NCBI GenBank assembly: GCA_016719105.1 | Contig: JADKAQ010000002.1 | Span: forward strand, 620,001-684,000 | Reading direction: 5' to 3' | DNA length: 64,000 bases | Source: Gemmatimonadota bacterium | Lineage (GTDB): Bacteria; Gemmatimonadota; Gemmatimonadetes; Gemmatimonadales; Gemmatimonadaceae | In this document: positions 17,642 through 25,793 of the stretch, piece by piece | Layout of the letters: each line of letters opens with the position of its first letter | How positions within the stretch are numbered: the first letter of the stretch is position 1 | Program-made: the position numbers and the translations under genes | Notes under the pieces: model-generated | What the model saw: only the letters and a program-made list of their open reading frames with translations | The model's database searches: none | Told to the model about the DNA's origin: nothing

Positions 17642-18372
17642 GCGCGCTGGCGATCGACGCGCGCGCGCTCACGCGACATTTCGGCGACTTCACGGCCGTC
17701 GACGCCATCACGTTTCACGTGGCACAAGGCGAAGTCTTCGGCTTCCTCGGCGCTAACGGTGCGGGGAAGACGACGGCGATGCGCATGCTGATCGGGCTGC
17801 TCGAGCCGACCTCAGGCTCGGCCACCGTCGCCGGCTTCGATGTGGCAAGCGCATCGGAGTCGGTGCGTCGCAGCATCGGCTACATGAGCCAGAAGTTCTC
17901 GCTCTACGACGACCTCACCGTACAGGAGAACATCACGCTGTACGGTGGCATCTACGGGCTGAGCGACGCGCAGATCGCCGAGCGGATGCATGCGCTGCTC
18001 GGTCGCATCGGGCTGGAGCACGCGCGAAAGGAGCTGGTGCGGCGCATCCCGTTAGGCTGGAAACAGCAGCTCGCCTTCTCGGTGGCGCTGCTGCACGAGC
18101 CACGCATCGTCTTCCTCGATGAGCCGACCGGTGGCGTGGATCCCATCACCCGGCGGCGCTTCTGGGAGATGATCTACGAGACCGCGGCGACGGGGACGAC
18201 GGTGCTGGTCACGACGCACTACCTCGATGAGGCGGAGTACTGCGACCGGCTGTCGATCATGGTCGATGGTGCGATCGCCGCCATGGGGACGCCGGGTGAA
18301 GTGAAGGCGGCCTACGCCGCCTCGTCGCTCGATGAGGTGTTCCTGCGCCTGACGCGTCCGGGGGCCGCATGA
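17638..18372 (+). CDS. ABC transporter ATPase, second of two (YbhF C-half-like)
   Basis: A 244-residue ATPase. GTG 17638 overlaps the stop of the previous ATPase. Walker A is GANGAGKTT, Walker B is IVFLDEPTGGVDP and the switch His is intact in VTTHYLDEAEYCDR. The LSGGQ signature is replaced by IPLGWKQQLAF, as in the C-terminal half of YbhF-like proteins. The pair would form an asymmetric heterodimer with one degenerate signature and one missing switch His. It overlaps the permease gene by four bases. Confidence 0.88.
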   Translation: MSALAIDARALTRHFGDFTAVDAITFHVAQGEVFGFLGANGAGKTTAMRMLIGLLEPTSGSATVAGFDVASASESVRRSIGYMSQKFSLYDDLTVQENITLYGGIYGLSDAQIAERMHALLGRIGLEHARKELVRRIPLGWKQQLAFSVALLHEPRIVFLDEPTGGVDPITRRRFWEMIYETAATGTTVLVTTHYLDEAEYCDRLSIMVDGAIAAMGTPGEVKAAYAASSLDEVFLRLTRPGAA

Positions 18373-19472
18373 GGGCCTTCCTCGGCTTCGTGCGCAAGGA
18401 GGCGTTTCACATCCTGCGCGACAAGCAGACGTTCTGGATCCTCCTGCTCATGCCGCTCGTGCAGGTGCTCCTCTTCGGCTTTGCGGTGCGCACCGACGTG
18501 TACGACATCCGGCTGGCGATCGTCGATCCATCGCCCGGTCCCGCATCGCGCGTACTGATCGAACGCTACTCGGCGTCGCCGCGCTTTCGCGTGATGGGCG
18601 TGTACGCGAGCACGGCGCCCCTCGATCAGCAGTTCCGCGAAGGCACGCTGCGCCAGGCCATCGTCCTGCCACCCGACGTGGACCGGGCGCTGCTCGGGCG
18701 CGCGCCGCTGTCCATCCAGGTCATCACCGACGCCGCCGATCCCAACACCGGGAGCATCATGCAGGCGTATGCGTCGGCGGTGCTGCAGCGCTGGCACGCA
18801 GAACAGACCATGCGGGCCGGCGGCGTGCGGCTCGATGTCGCGGCGCGCATGCGATTCAACCCGACGCTGGAAAGCGTGAACCTCTTCGTCCCCGGGCTCA
18901 TCGCGCTCGTGCTCACCATCGTCTCGGCGATGATGACGGCCATCTCGATCACGCGGGAGAAGGAGACGGGGACGATGGAGATGCTGCTCGTCTCGCCGCT
19001 GCATCCGGTGGCGATCGTCGTGGGCAAGGTGGTCCCGTACGTCGTCATGGGCTTCACCAATGTCCTGCTGGTGCTGGGCGCGGCGCGACTCGTCTTCGGC
19101 ATGCCGCTGCGCGGGAACGTCGCACTGCTTCTCGCCGAGGCACTGCTCTACATCCTCACCGCGTTGGCACTCGGCATCGTGATCTCGACGAGTGCGGCGA
19201 CGCAGCGCACCGCGATGATTGCCGCGATGGCCGGGCTTCTCCTCCCGACGCTCATGCTCTCGGGCTTCATCTTCCCGCTCGATTCGATGCCCACGCCGCT
19301 GCAGGTGATCTCCAACATCATCCCGGCGCGCTGGTTCCTCATCATCGTGCGCGGGATCATGGTGAAGGGGGCGGGGCTCGCCACGCTGTGGCAGGAGACG
19401 CTCATCCTGCTCGCCCAGACCGTCCTGCTCCTGGCCGTTGGAGTGCGACGCCTCGCCATCCGGCTGGAGTGA
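18369..19472 (+). CDS. ABC-2 type permease (YbhS/YbhR-like), first
   Basis: A 367-residue inner membrane permease. It has the amphipathic start FVRKEAFHILRDKQTF, one N-terminal transmembrane helix (WILLLMPLVQVLLFGFAV), a large extracytoplasmic domain (about 45-170) and five C-terminal helices. The family landmark is ITREKETGTMEMLLVSPLHP before the third helix, and LMLSGFIFPLDSMP follows later. It pairs with the next gene as a heterodimeric channel for the two ATPases. The substrate is probably a hydrophobic drug or toxic metabolite, by analogy only. Confidence 0.88.
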   Translation: MRAFLGFVRKEAFHILRDKQTFWILLLMPLVQVLLFGFAVRTDVYDIRLAIVDPSPGPASRVLIERYSASPRFRVMGVYASTAPLDQQFREGTLRQAIVLPPDVDRALLGRAPLSIQVITDAADPNTGSIMQAYASAVLQRWHAEQTMRAGGVRLDVAARMRFNPTLESVNLFVPGLIALVLTIVSAMMTAISITREKETGTMEMLLVSPLHPVAIVVGKVVPYVVMGFTNVLLVLGAARLVFGMPLRGNVALLLAEALLYILTALALGIVISTSAATQRTAMIAAMAGLLLPTLMLSGFIFPLDSMPTPLQVISNIIPARWFLIIVRGIMVKGAGLATLWQETLILLAQTVLLLAVGVRRLAIRLE

Positions 19473-19475
19473 TCG

Positions 19476-20612
19476 ATGCGCACCATCTTCTTCCTGATGC
19501 GAAAGGAGTTCCTCCAGGTCTTTCGCGACAAGGCGACGGTCTTCCAGATCTTCTTCATTCCCGTCGTGCAGCTGCTCATCCTGTCGAACGCGGCGACGTT
19601 CGACATCAAGCGCACCGCGCTGGCCGTGGTCGACGAAGACCGCTCGACCGTCTCGGCCGGGCTCATCCAGCGCCTCGAGGGGGGCGGGCGATTCTCCGTC
19701 GTCCGGTTGCAGCCGACGATTGCCGGCGTGGAGGCGGCGCTGCTCGACCGCGAGGTCTCGGCCGTGCTGCACATCCCGCACGGCTTCGAGGACGACCTCG
19801 TGCGCGAGCGGCACGCCCCGTTGCAGCTGCAGTTCAACGCCGAGGAAGGGGCGGCGGCGGGGATCGTGCAGGCGGCGGCGCTGGCGGTGCTCACCGACTA
19901 CGCGCGGGAGCTGGGGGTGTCGCTGCCGCGTGGCCCGGCGGGTGTGTCTGGCGCGATGACCGTCGGCGCACCGCTCGACCTGCGCACGCAGGGCTGGTTC
20001 AATCCGTCGCGCAACTACAAGCACTACATGGTGCCGGCGCTCCTGGTCTCGCTCACGACGATCATCGGGCTCCTGCTCACGGCACAGAACATCGCGCGGG
20101 AGAAGGAGCTGGGGACGCTCGACCAGTTGAACGTCACCCCTATCACGAAGGGGCAGTTCATCACCGCCAAGCTCCTCCCGTTCTGGCTGTTGTCGCTCGT
20201 GATCTTCAGCATTGGCCTCATCATCGGGAAGGTCGTCTTCGGGATCCCGACGCGCGGGAGCGTGCCGCTGGTCTTCCTTTCGGCGGCGATCTACCTCGTG
20301 GTCGCGCTCGGGATCGGGCTCTGGATTTCGACGTTCACGAGCACGCAGCAGCAAACGATGTTCGTGGCCTTCTTCATCGTGCTGATCTACCTGCTCATGA
20401 GCGGGCTCTTCACCCCGGTCGACTCGATGCCGCGGTGGGCGCAGTGGGTGGCCGAGGCCAATCCGGTCAAGCACTTCGTCTTCATCATGCGCGCCGTGCT
20501 GGTGAAGGGGGCGGGGGTGGAGACCATTCTCAGGCCGCTGGCGATCCTCGCGGTGGGCGGTGTGGCGGTGCTTTCGCTGGCGGTGCGACAGTACTCCAAG
20601 CAGGCGCACTGA
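19476..20612 (+). CDS. ABC-2 type permease (YbhR/YbhS-like), second
   Basis: A 378-residue permease paralogous to its neighbour: FLMRKEFLQVFRDKATVFQIFFIPVVQLL at the start, a periplasmic domain, then NIAREKELGTLDQLNVTPITKGQFITAK and a helix bundle containing LLMSGLFTPVDSMPRWAQ. It is the last gene of the tetR-tolC-hlyD-ABC operon, followed after 64 bases by a strong intrinsic terminator. The full gene set supports a tripartite export pump spanning both membranes. Confidence 0.88.
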   Translation: MRTIFFLMRKEFLQVFRDKATVFQIFFIPVVQLLILSNAATFDIKRTALAVVDEDRSTVSAGLIQRLEGGGRFSVVRLQPTIAGVEAALLDREVSAVLHIPHGFEDDLVRERHAPLQLQFNAEEGAAAGIVQAAALAVLTDYARELGVSLPRGPAGVSGAMTVGAPLDLRTQGWFNPSRNYKHYMVPALLVSLTTIIGLLLTAQNIAREKELGTLDQLNVTPITKGQFITAKLLPFWLLSLVIFSIGLIIGKVVFGIPTRGSVPLVFLSAAIYLVVALGIGLWISTFTSTQQQTMFVAFFIVLIYLLMSGLFTPVDSMPRWAQWVAEANPVKHFVFIMRAVLVKGAGVETILRPLAILAVGGVAVLSLAVRQYSKQAH

Positions 20613-20642
20613 AAACGGTGGGGGCGAGGTGAGGCGAAGTCG

Positions 20643-20670
20643 TTGACTCCCGCCCCGCACCCCGTAGCTT
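20643..20670 (+). promoter_or_regulatory. Possible promoter before the purA leader terminator
   Basis: TTGACT (20643-20648), a 16-base spacer and TAGCTT (20665-20670, 3 of 6). The -10 is weak. If used, transcription would begin inside or just before the terminator stem at 20677. Confidence 0.3.
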
Positions 20671-20676
20671 TCGCCA

Positions 20677-20708
20677 ACGCCCCCGCTCGCGCGCGGGGGC
20701 GTTTTTTT
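20677..20708 (+). terminator. Intrinsic terminator between export operon and purA
   Basis: Perfect 10-bp stem ACGCCCCCGC / GCGGGGGCGT, six-base loop, then a seven-T run (20702-20708). It ends the ABC operon. purA begins only 43 bases after the T run and no promoter is visible in that gap. Confidence 0.85.
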
Positions 20709-20751
20709 GTGTCCTCCGGCGCTCCGCCCGTCCCAAGCCAGGCAGCACCTC

Positions 20752-22047
20752 ATGTTCGATTCGAAGACGCGCACCATCGTGGTCGTCGGCGCCCAGTGGG
20801 GCGACGAAGGGAAGGGGAAGCTCGTCGACGTGATCGCCGAGAAGGCCGATTGGGTCGTGCGCTACCAAGGGGGGGCCAACGCCGGCCACACGGTGCACAT
20901 CGGTGAGGACTCGTTCGTCCTGCACCAGATTCCGTCGGGGATCCTGCACCCCGGGGTGCGGTGCGCGATCGGCAACGGCGTGGTGCTCGACCCCGAGACG
21001 CTCTTCACCGAGATCGACGAGCTGGTGAAGGACGGGATCGATGTAGAGGGGCGCCTCTATGTGTCGGACCGCGCCCATCTCGTGATGCCGTACCACAAGC
21101 TGGTCGATTCGGAGAGCGCGGCCTCGAAGGCGATCGGGACGACGGGACGCGGCATCGGTCCTTGTTATGAAGACAAGGCGGGGCGCCGCGGCGTGCGCGT
21201 GGTCGACCTCAAGCACATGAACAACCTGCGCCCGTTGGTGGAGAAGGGGGTCGAGACGGCCAACATGCGCCTCGAGCGCAACGGCTCGACCAAGCGCGCG
21301 TCGGTGGACGAGACGATGGAGCGCCTGGGGGCGCTGGCGCCGCGCCTCACCGCGCTGTCGGAGGACCTGGGGCTGGCGATGCACCGCGCGGTGAAGAGCG
21401 GGGCGGCGATCCTGCTCGAGGGGGCGCAGGGGTCGTTGCTCGACGTCGACCACGGCACCTATCCGTTCGTGACGTCGAGCAACACGACGGTGGGCGGGGC
21501 CGCCACCGGCTCGGGGATCGCCCCCACCGCGCTGCATACGGCGTTAGGCGTGGTGAAGGCGTACACCACGCGCGTGGGCAACGGCCCGCTCCCCACCGAG
21601 TTCGAGGAGCCGTTGCACTCGCATGTGCGCACGCTGGGCAACGAGTTCGGCGCGACCACCGGGCGTCCGCGTCGCTGCGGCTGGTTTGACGCCGTGGTGG
21701 TGCGCTACGCGGTGCGCGTGAACGGCCTCACCGACCTCGCCGTGACCAAGCTCGACGTGCTCGACACGCTCGACTCACTCGGTGTCTGCACCGGGTATCG
21801 CGTCGGCGACACGCTGTACGAGGAGTTCCCGGCCGACATCAGCGTCCTCGACGCGATCGAGCCGGTGTACGAGTGGTTCCCCGGGTGGAAGACGTCGACC
21901 TCCGATGCGCGGTCGCTCGCCGACCTGCCGCGCGAGGCCCGCGCCTACCTCGACCGCATCGAGGCGCTCGTCGATGCGCCCATCCGCTTCGTCTCCGTGG
22001 GGACGCGTCGCGACCAGATCATCGATACGTCGCTCGAGTCGCGCTAG
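20752..22047 (+). CDS. purA: Adenylosuccinate synthetase
   Basis: A 431-residue enzyme that joins IMP and aspartate with GTP, committing purine synthesis to AMP. The GTP P-loop and catalytic Asp lie in QWGDEGKGK and the catalytic His in NAGHT; GTTGRGIGPCYEDK, EGAQGSLLDVDHGTYPFVTSSNTT and KLDVLDTLD are also diagnostic. ATG 20752 (MFDSKTR) is chosen because homologues start close to the P-loop; a GTG frame extension upstream crosses the terminator. Its neighbours do not belong to the purine pathway. Confidence 0.97.
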   Translation: MFDSKTRTIVVVGAQWGDEGKGKLVDVIAEKADWVVRYQGGANAGHTVHIGEDSFVLHQIPSGILHPGVRCAIGNGVVLDPETLFTEIDELVKDGIDVEGRLYVSDRAHLVMPYHKLVDSESAASKAIGTTGRGIGPCYEDKAGRRGVRVVDLKHMNNLRPLVEKGVETANMRLERNGSTKRASVDETMERLGALAPRLTALSEDLGLAMHRAVKSGAAILLEGAQGSLLDVDHGTYPFVTSSNTTVGGAATGSGIAPTALHTALGVVKAYTTRVGNGPLPTEFEEPLHSHVRTLGNEFGATTGRPRRCGWFDAVVVRYAVRVNGLTDLAVTKLDVLDTLDSLGVCTGYRVGDTLYEEFPADISVLDAIEPVYEWFPGWKTSTSDARSLADLPREARAYLDRIEALVDAPIRFVSVGTRRDQIIDTSLESR

Positions 22048-22049
22048 CC

Positions 22050-23093
22050 ATGCCGACGAGCGAGGACGCCATATCGCAGGATCCGGACGTTGTGGTCGTG
22101 GGGGCCGGCCCCTGCGGGCTGGCCGCCGCGATCTCGCTCGGGCGGGCCGGCTTTCGCACCGTCGTCGTCGATGCCGAGTGCGTCGTCAGCTCGATCACGC
22201 AGTACCCGACGTACGCGACCTTCTTCTCCACGGCGGAGAAGTTGTCGTTAGGTGGGCTCCCCTTCGTCATCTCCGAGGCCAAGCCCACGCGGCGTGATGC
22301 GCTGACGTACTACCGCGCGGTGGTGCAGCACTTCCACCTCACCGTGCGGCAGTTCGAGCGTGTCGAGGCGATCGAGGGGAGCGCGCCGCACTTCACCGTG
22401 CGCACGCGCCGGCGCGGGGGCGAGGAGGGGCGCATCGCCTGTCGTGCGGTCGTCGTGGCGACCGGGTACTGGGGCTCGCCCAACCGCCTCAACGTCCCGG
22501 GCGAGGACCTTCCGCACGTCACGCACGCCTACCGCGAGGGGCACGTCGCCTTCCAGCAGACCGCGGTGGTCGTCGGCGGCGGCAACTCGGCGGCCGAAGC
22601 GGCGCTCGACCTGTGGCGCGCCGGTGCCGCGGTCACACTCGTGCACTTCGGGCCGTCGTTCGACAAGAAGATCAAGCCGTGGATCCTCCCCGATCTCAAC
22701 AATCGGATTGCCGAAGGGGCGATTCACGTGCGGTGGAACTCGCGCGTGACGGCGATCCAGGGCGACCAGGTCGAGGTCGTGGGCGCCGACGGCGTGACCG
22801 GGCGCGTGCAGGCCGATCACGTCTTCCTGCTCACCGGCTTCGCGCCTAACGTGGCACTGCTGCGCGAGGCGGGGGTGCCGATCGACGCCGAGACGGGCAT
22901 CCCGTCGCACGACCCCGCCACGCTGGAAACGAGTGTCCCCGGGCTCTTCATCGCGGGGGTCGTGACGGCGGGCTACGATGCCAACAAGGTCTTCATCGAG
23001 AATGGGCGCTTTCATGGCGACTTCATCGCGGCGCGCCTGCAGGGTTCGGCGCCGCCACCGCCGCCACGGTTGAGCCGGGAGCTGGATACGTAG
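22050..23093 (+). CDS. ypdA: YpdA-like FAD/NAD(P) disulfide reductase
   Basis: A 347-residue flavoprotein with two dinucleotide folds: an N-terminal FAD site VVVVGAGPCGLAAAISLGRAG and a second site VVVGGGNSAAEAALDLWRAG, plus the C-terminal FAD motif VPGLFIAGVVTAGYDANKVFIENGRFHG. No CxxC pair lies between the two domains, unlike thioredoxin reductase. With SSITQYPTYATFFSTAEKLSLGGLPF this points to the YpdA/Bdr group, which reduces bacillithiol disulfide in Bacillota using a single Cys next to the first motif (GPCG here). ATG 22050 follows the purA stop by two bases. Use of bacillithiol here is inference. Confidence 0.75.
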   Translation: MPTSEDAISQDPDVVVVGAGPCGLAAAISLGRAGFRTVVVDAECVVSSITQYPTYATFFSTAEKLSLGGLPFVISEAKPTRRDALTYYRAVVQHFHLTVRQFERVEAIEGSAPHFTVRTRRRGGEEGRIACRAVVVATGYWGSPNRLNVPGEDLPHVTHAYREGHVAFQQTAVVVGGGNSAAEAALDLWRAGAAVTLVHFGPSFDKKIKPWILPDLNNRIAEGAIHVRWNSRVTAIQGDQVEVVGADGVTGRVQADHVFLLTGFAPNVALLREAGVPIDAETGIPSHDPATLETSVPGLFIAGVVTAGYDANKVFIENGRFHGDFIAARLQGSAPPPPPRLSRELDT

Positions 23094-23094
23094 G

Positions 23095-23115
23095 GACGGG
23101 AGACGGGAGACGGGA
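23095..23115. repeat. Tandem heptamer GACGGGA, three copies
   Basis: Three perfect head-to-tail copies directly after the ypdA stop. The reverse complement, TCCCGTC, is the unit found tandemly before glyQS at 32962-32989. Confidence 0.8.
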
Positions 23116-23224
23116 GTTCGGGGTACACGGCGCGGCGGAGTGCAGCTGTCCGTGTTGCCGGCTTTTTCGACCTCTCATTTCGTCAAGGCACGCGCCACTG
23201 GTTGGTCCACTCGCGAGGCACAAC

Positions 23225-24220
23225 ATGGACGATCTCGTTACGCGACGGCGGTTTCTGGCGGATGGGGTGACGTGCACGGCGCACCTGGCGCTGGCCGCCG
23301 CGCTTGCACCTGACGCGGTGCGGCGATTGTGGGCGCAGGCGCGTAGCGGCGTGGTGATCGCCACGGAGCCGTTCGGTCGCCTGGAGCAGGTGGCCGAGGG
23401 GGTGTGGGCACTCATCTCGACGCCGCTCGGCGGGTCGTTCGTGACGGTCGCCAACGGGGGGCTGATCGCCGGGAAGTCGGGGGTGCTCGCGATCGAGGGG
23501 TTCATGACCCCCGAGGGGGCGCGCTGGCTCGCGGGCAAGGCGCGCGAGCTCACTGGGCGCTGGCCCACGCACGTCGCCGTCACGCATTACCACTCCGACC
23601 ACATCAACGGCGTCGCCGCGTATCGTGACGAGGGGGCGAAGCCCGCCATGCTCGTCACCGACGAGACGCGCGGGGCGGTGCTCGGCGCCGTCCTGCCGCA
23701 GGTGACCCCCGCCGACGAGGCGCGGCGCGAGGCACTGGCGCAGTCGGTTGCTCCTGGCGGCGATCCGGCCACGATCGACCTCGGCGGGCGCTCGGTGCGG
23801 CTCGTGAGGCGCCGCGGGCATACGCCGAGCGATGTCACGGTCGAGGTGGACGACCCGTCGATCGTCTTCACCGGCGACCTGGTGTGGAACGCCATGTTCC
23901 CCAACTTCGTCGATGCGATGCCGACGGCGCTCGCCGACGCGACGCGCGCGCTGCGCCGCACGCGGGCGACGACGTACGTCCCCGGGCATGGCGGCGTGGC
24001 CACCGATGCCGACGTCGGGCGCTACCTGGCAATGCTGGGCGAGGTGGAGCAGGCCGCGCGCGCCGCGCACACCCGCGGGACGCCGGCCGCGGCGGCGGCA
24101 GCGGGCTTCGCCCTGCCGCCGGCGTTAGGCGAGTGGGCGCTCTTCAACAAGGTCTTCTTCGAGCGGGCGTTCGCGGCGTGGTACCGCGAACTCGGCGCCG
24201 GTGATGGCGCCAGACGGTAG
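23225..24220 (+). CDS. Tat-exported metallo-beta-lactamase-fold hydrolase, coupled to qhpG
   Basis: A 331-residue binuclear-zinc hydrolase. A twin-arginine signal (TRRRFLADG, residues 6-14) suggests folded export. The complete metal set is visible: H121-x-H123-x-D125-H126 in THYHSDH, then the His of RRGHTPSD, the Asp of FTGDLVW and the His of PGHGG. It resembles the SoxH/quinoprotein-linked branch of the superfamily rather than a beta-lactamase. It overlaps qhpG by 17 bases, so it is probably the first gene of the amine dehydrogenase operon. Its role there is not established. Confidence 0.8.
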   Translation: MDDLVTRRRFLADGVTCTAHLALAAALAPDAVRRLWAQARSGVVIATEPFGRLEQVAEGVWALISTPLGGSFVTVANGGLIAGKSGVLAIEGFMTPEGARWLAGKARELTGRWPTHVAVTHYHSDHINGVAAYRDEGAKPAMLVTDETRGAVLGAVLPQVTPADEARREALAQSVAPGGDPATIDLGGRSVRLVRRRGHTPSDVTVEVDDPSIVFTGDLVWNAMFPNFVDAMPTALADATRALRRTRATTYVPGHGGVATDADVGRYLAMLGEVEQAARAAHTRGTPAAAAAAGFALPPALGEWALFNKVFFERAFAAWYRELGAGDGARR

Positions 24221-25742
24221 CGCCGCGCGCGGGGGGCCGCGGCACCCGCCCGAGCTCCCCGCCGAGCCGGACGTGATCGTCATTGGCGGTGGAACGGCGG
24301 GCGCTGCCGCCGCGCGCCTCCTCGCCACCTGGGGGCACCTCGTCGTCCTGCTCGAGCGCGAGGGAACGCGCGCCCCGCTCGCCGAATCGCTCCCCCCGAG
24401 CTGCGTCCCCCTTCTGGAGACGATCGGCGTGCGCGCCGCCGTCGAGGGGGCGGGCTTCCTGCGCTGCACGGGCAACACCGCCTGGTGGGGGGGCGAACCG
24501 ATGCGCGTCGAGACGTTCCCCGGCGGACGGCTGGGCTTCCAGGTCGTGCGCGGGAAGCTGGAGGAGGTGCTGGGGGGGCGCGCGACGGCGGCCGGGGTGG
24601 TGCGCGTGCAGCCGGCGACGGTGTTGCGCGTCGATCGCGAGGGCGACGTGAACGTGGTGGACGTCGCGCTGGCCAGCGGACGCCACTCCCTCCGCGCCCC
24701 GTGGGTCCTCGATTGCAGCGGGCGGGCGGGGGTCGTGGCGCGCAGCCACCGCGTCCCCGCCCCGGACGGGGTTCGCACCGTCGCCCTCATCGACGTGTGG
24801 GAGAAGCCGTTCGGGTGGGCGCTCCCCGACGAATCGCACACGCTCGTGGAGAGCGCGACGTGGGGGTGGGGGTGGTCGGTCCCGGTGACGCGCGAACGAC
24901 GCTTCGTCACCATGATGGTCGATCCCGTGGCCACGCAGCTGACGGGCGATGAGGGGCTGGCCGCTCGCTATGCGGAGCTGCTCGCGTCGCTTCCGGCGTT
25001 GGGCGAACTGTCCCGCGGGGCGCGTTGCAGCGGTGCGCCGTGGGCGTACGAGGCCACGCCCTACCATAGTCTTGACGTCGCCTTCCCGGGGCTCCTGCTC
25101 GTCGGCGACGCGGCGAGCGCCATCGACCCGCTCTCCTCCTATGGAGTGAAGAAGGCACTCGCCTCCGCCTGGCTCGCCGCCGTGACGGTACACACGGCTT
25201 TCGTCTCGCCGGAGCACGCCCCGCTGGCCGCCGACTTCTTCTCCGAGCGCGAGCGCGCCTACGTGCAGAGCGCGACGCAGGGGCTGCGCGGGCTCTCTCG
25301 CGAGGCGGAACCCGGGGGGAGCGCGGTCCCCTTCTGGTCGGCACGCGCGGAGTTGGAGGGGGGGAACGAGGCGGAGCTTTCCGGCCAGGCTTCGGTCGAG
25401 CGCCTGCGTCACGACCCTGCGGTCCTCGCCGCTTTCGAGACGCTGCGGCAGGCACCCGCCATTCGGCTCGTCCCATCGGACGGGGGGCGCCGCGTGCTGC
25501 GCCCCGTCGTGCGCGGCAACGTCGTCGTCCCGGAGGAGCACCTCGTCCTGCCCGGGGACGAGGTGGCGGTGCGCTACCTGCGCAGCGTCGACTTGCTGGC
25601 GCTGCTCGATGTCGCCAGCCGCCATGACGACGTGGGGGCGATGTATGCGCAGTTCGCCCGCCTCATGGGTCCTATCCCCCTCCCCGACTTCCTGGGGGCG
25701 CTGAGTGTGCTGGTGGGGAAGGGGTTCGCTCGTCTTGCTTGA
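24204..25742 (+). CDS. qhpG: FAD-dependent monooxygenase QhpG (tryptophylquinone biogenesis)
   Basis: A 512-residue flavoprotein of the tryptophan-halogenase/PHBH-like group. The FAD-binding loop is VIVIGGGTAGAAAARLLA (residues 25-42) and the second FAD motif is LLLVGDAASAIDPLSSYGVKKALASAWLAA. The halogenase WxWxIP motif is replaced by WGWGWSVPVT. In Paracoccus, QhpG hydroxylates the gamma-subunit Trp that becomes the CTQ quinone, and position directly before qhpADCBFE supports that role here. GTG 24201 is an alternative start. The stop codon overlaps the -35 of the next promoter. Confidence 0.82.
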   Translation: MAPDGSAARGGPRHPPELPAEPDVIVIGGGTAGAAAARLLATWGHLVVLLEREGTRAPLAESLPPSCVPLLETIGVRAAVEGAGFLRCTGNTAWWGGEPMRVETFPGGRLGFQVVRGKLEEVLGGRATAAGVVRVQPATVLRVDREGDVNVVDVALASGRHSLRAPWVLDCSGRAGVVARSHRVPAPDGVRTVALIDVWEKPFGWALPDESHTLVESATWGWGWSVPVTRERRFVTMMVDPVATQLTGDEGLAARYAELLASLPALGELSRGARCSGAPWAYEATPYHSLDVAFPGLLLVGDAASAIDPLSSYGVKKALASAWLAAVTVHTAFVSPEHAPLAADFFSERERAYVQSATQGLRGLSREAEPGGSAVPFWSARAELEGGNEAELSGQASVERLRHDPAVLAAFETLRQAPAIRLVPSDGGRRVLRPVVRGNVVVPEEHLVLPGDEVAVRYLRSVDLLALLDVASRHDDVGAMYAQFARLMGPIPLPDFLGALSVLVGKGFARLA

Positions 25743-25767
25743 CATCACCCGGTTTCGCCCGTAGAAC
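25739..25767 (+). promoter_or_regulatory. Sigma70-type promoter of the qhpADCBFE genes
   Basis: TTGACA (25739-25744, perfect), 17-base spacer, TAGAAC (25762-25767, 4 of 6). An AGGGGA ribosome site at 25785-25790 precedes the qhpA ATG. The -35 overlaps the qhpG stop codon, so the structural genes can be expressed apart from qhpG. Confidence 0.65.
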
Positions 25768-25793
25768 AGGCGGAACGCGTCGACAGGGGACAC

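Noticed and set aside
18312..20777. Long minus-strand open frame (over 800 codons) opposite the two ABC permease genes
   Set aside because: Composition is Arg/His/Asp-rich with no recognisable domain; it is the antisense shadow of GC-rich permease codons.
23095..23115. CRISPR-like or prophage origin for the short tandem repeats
   Set aside because: Units are 7-8 bases with no spacers, no cas genes and no phage genes nearby.
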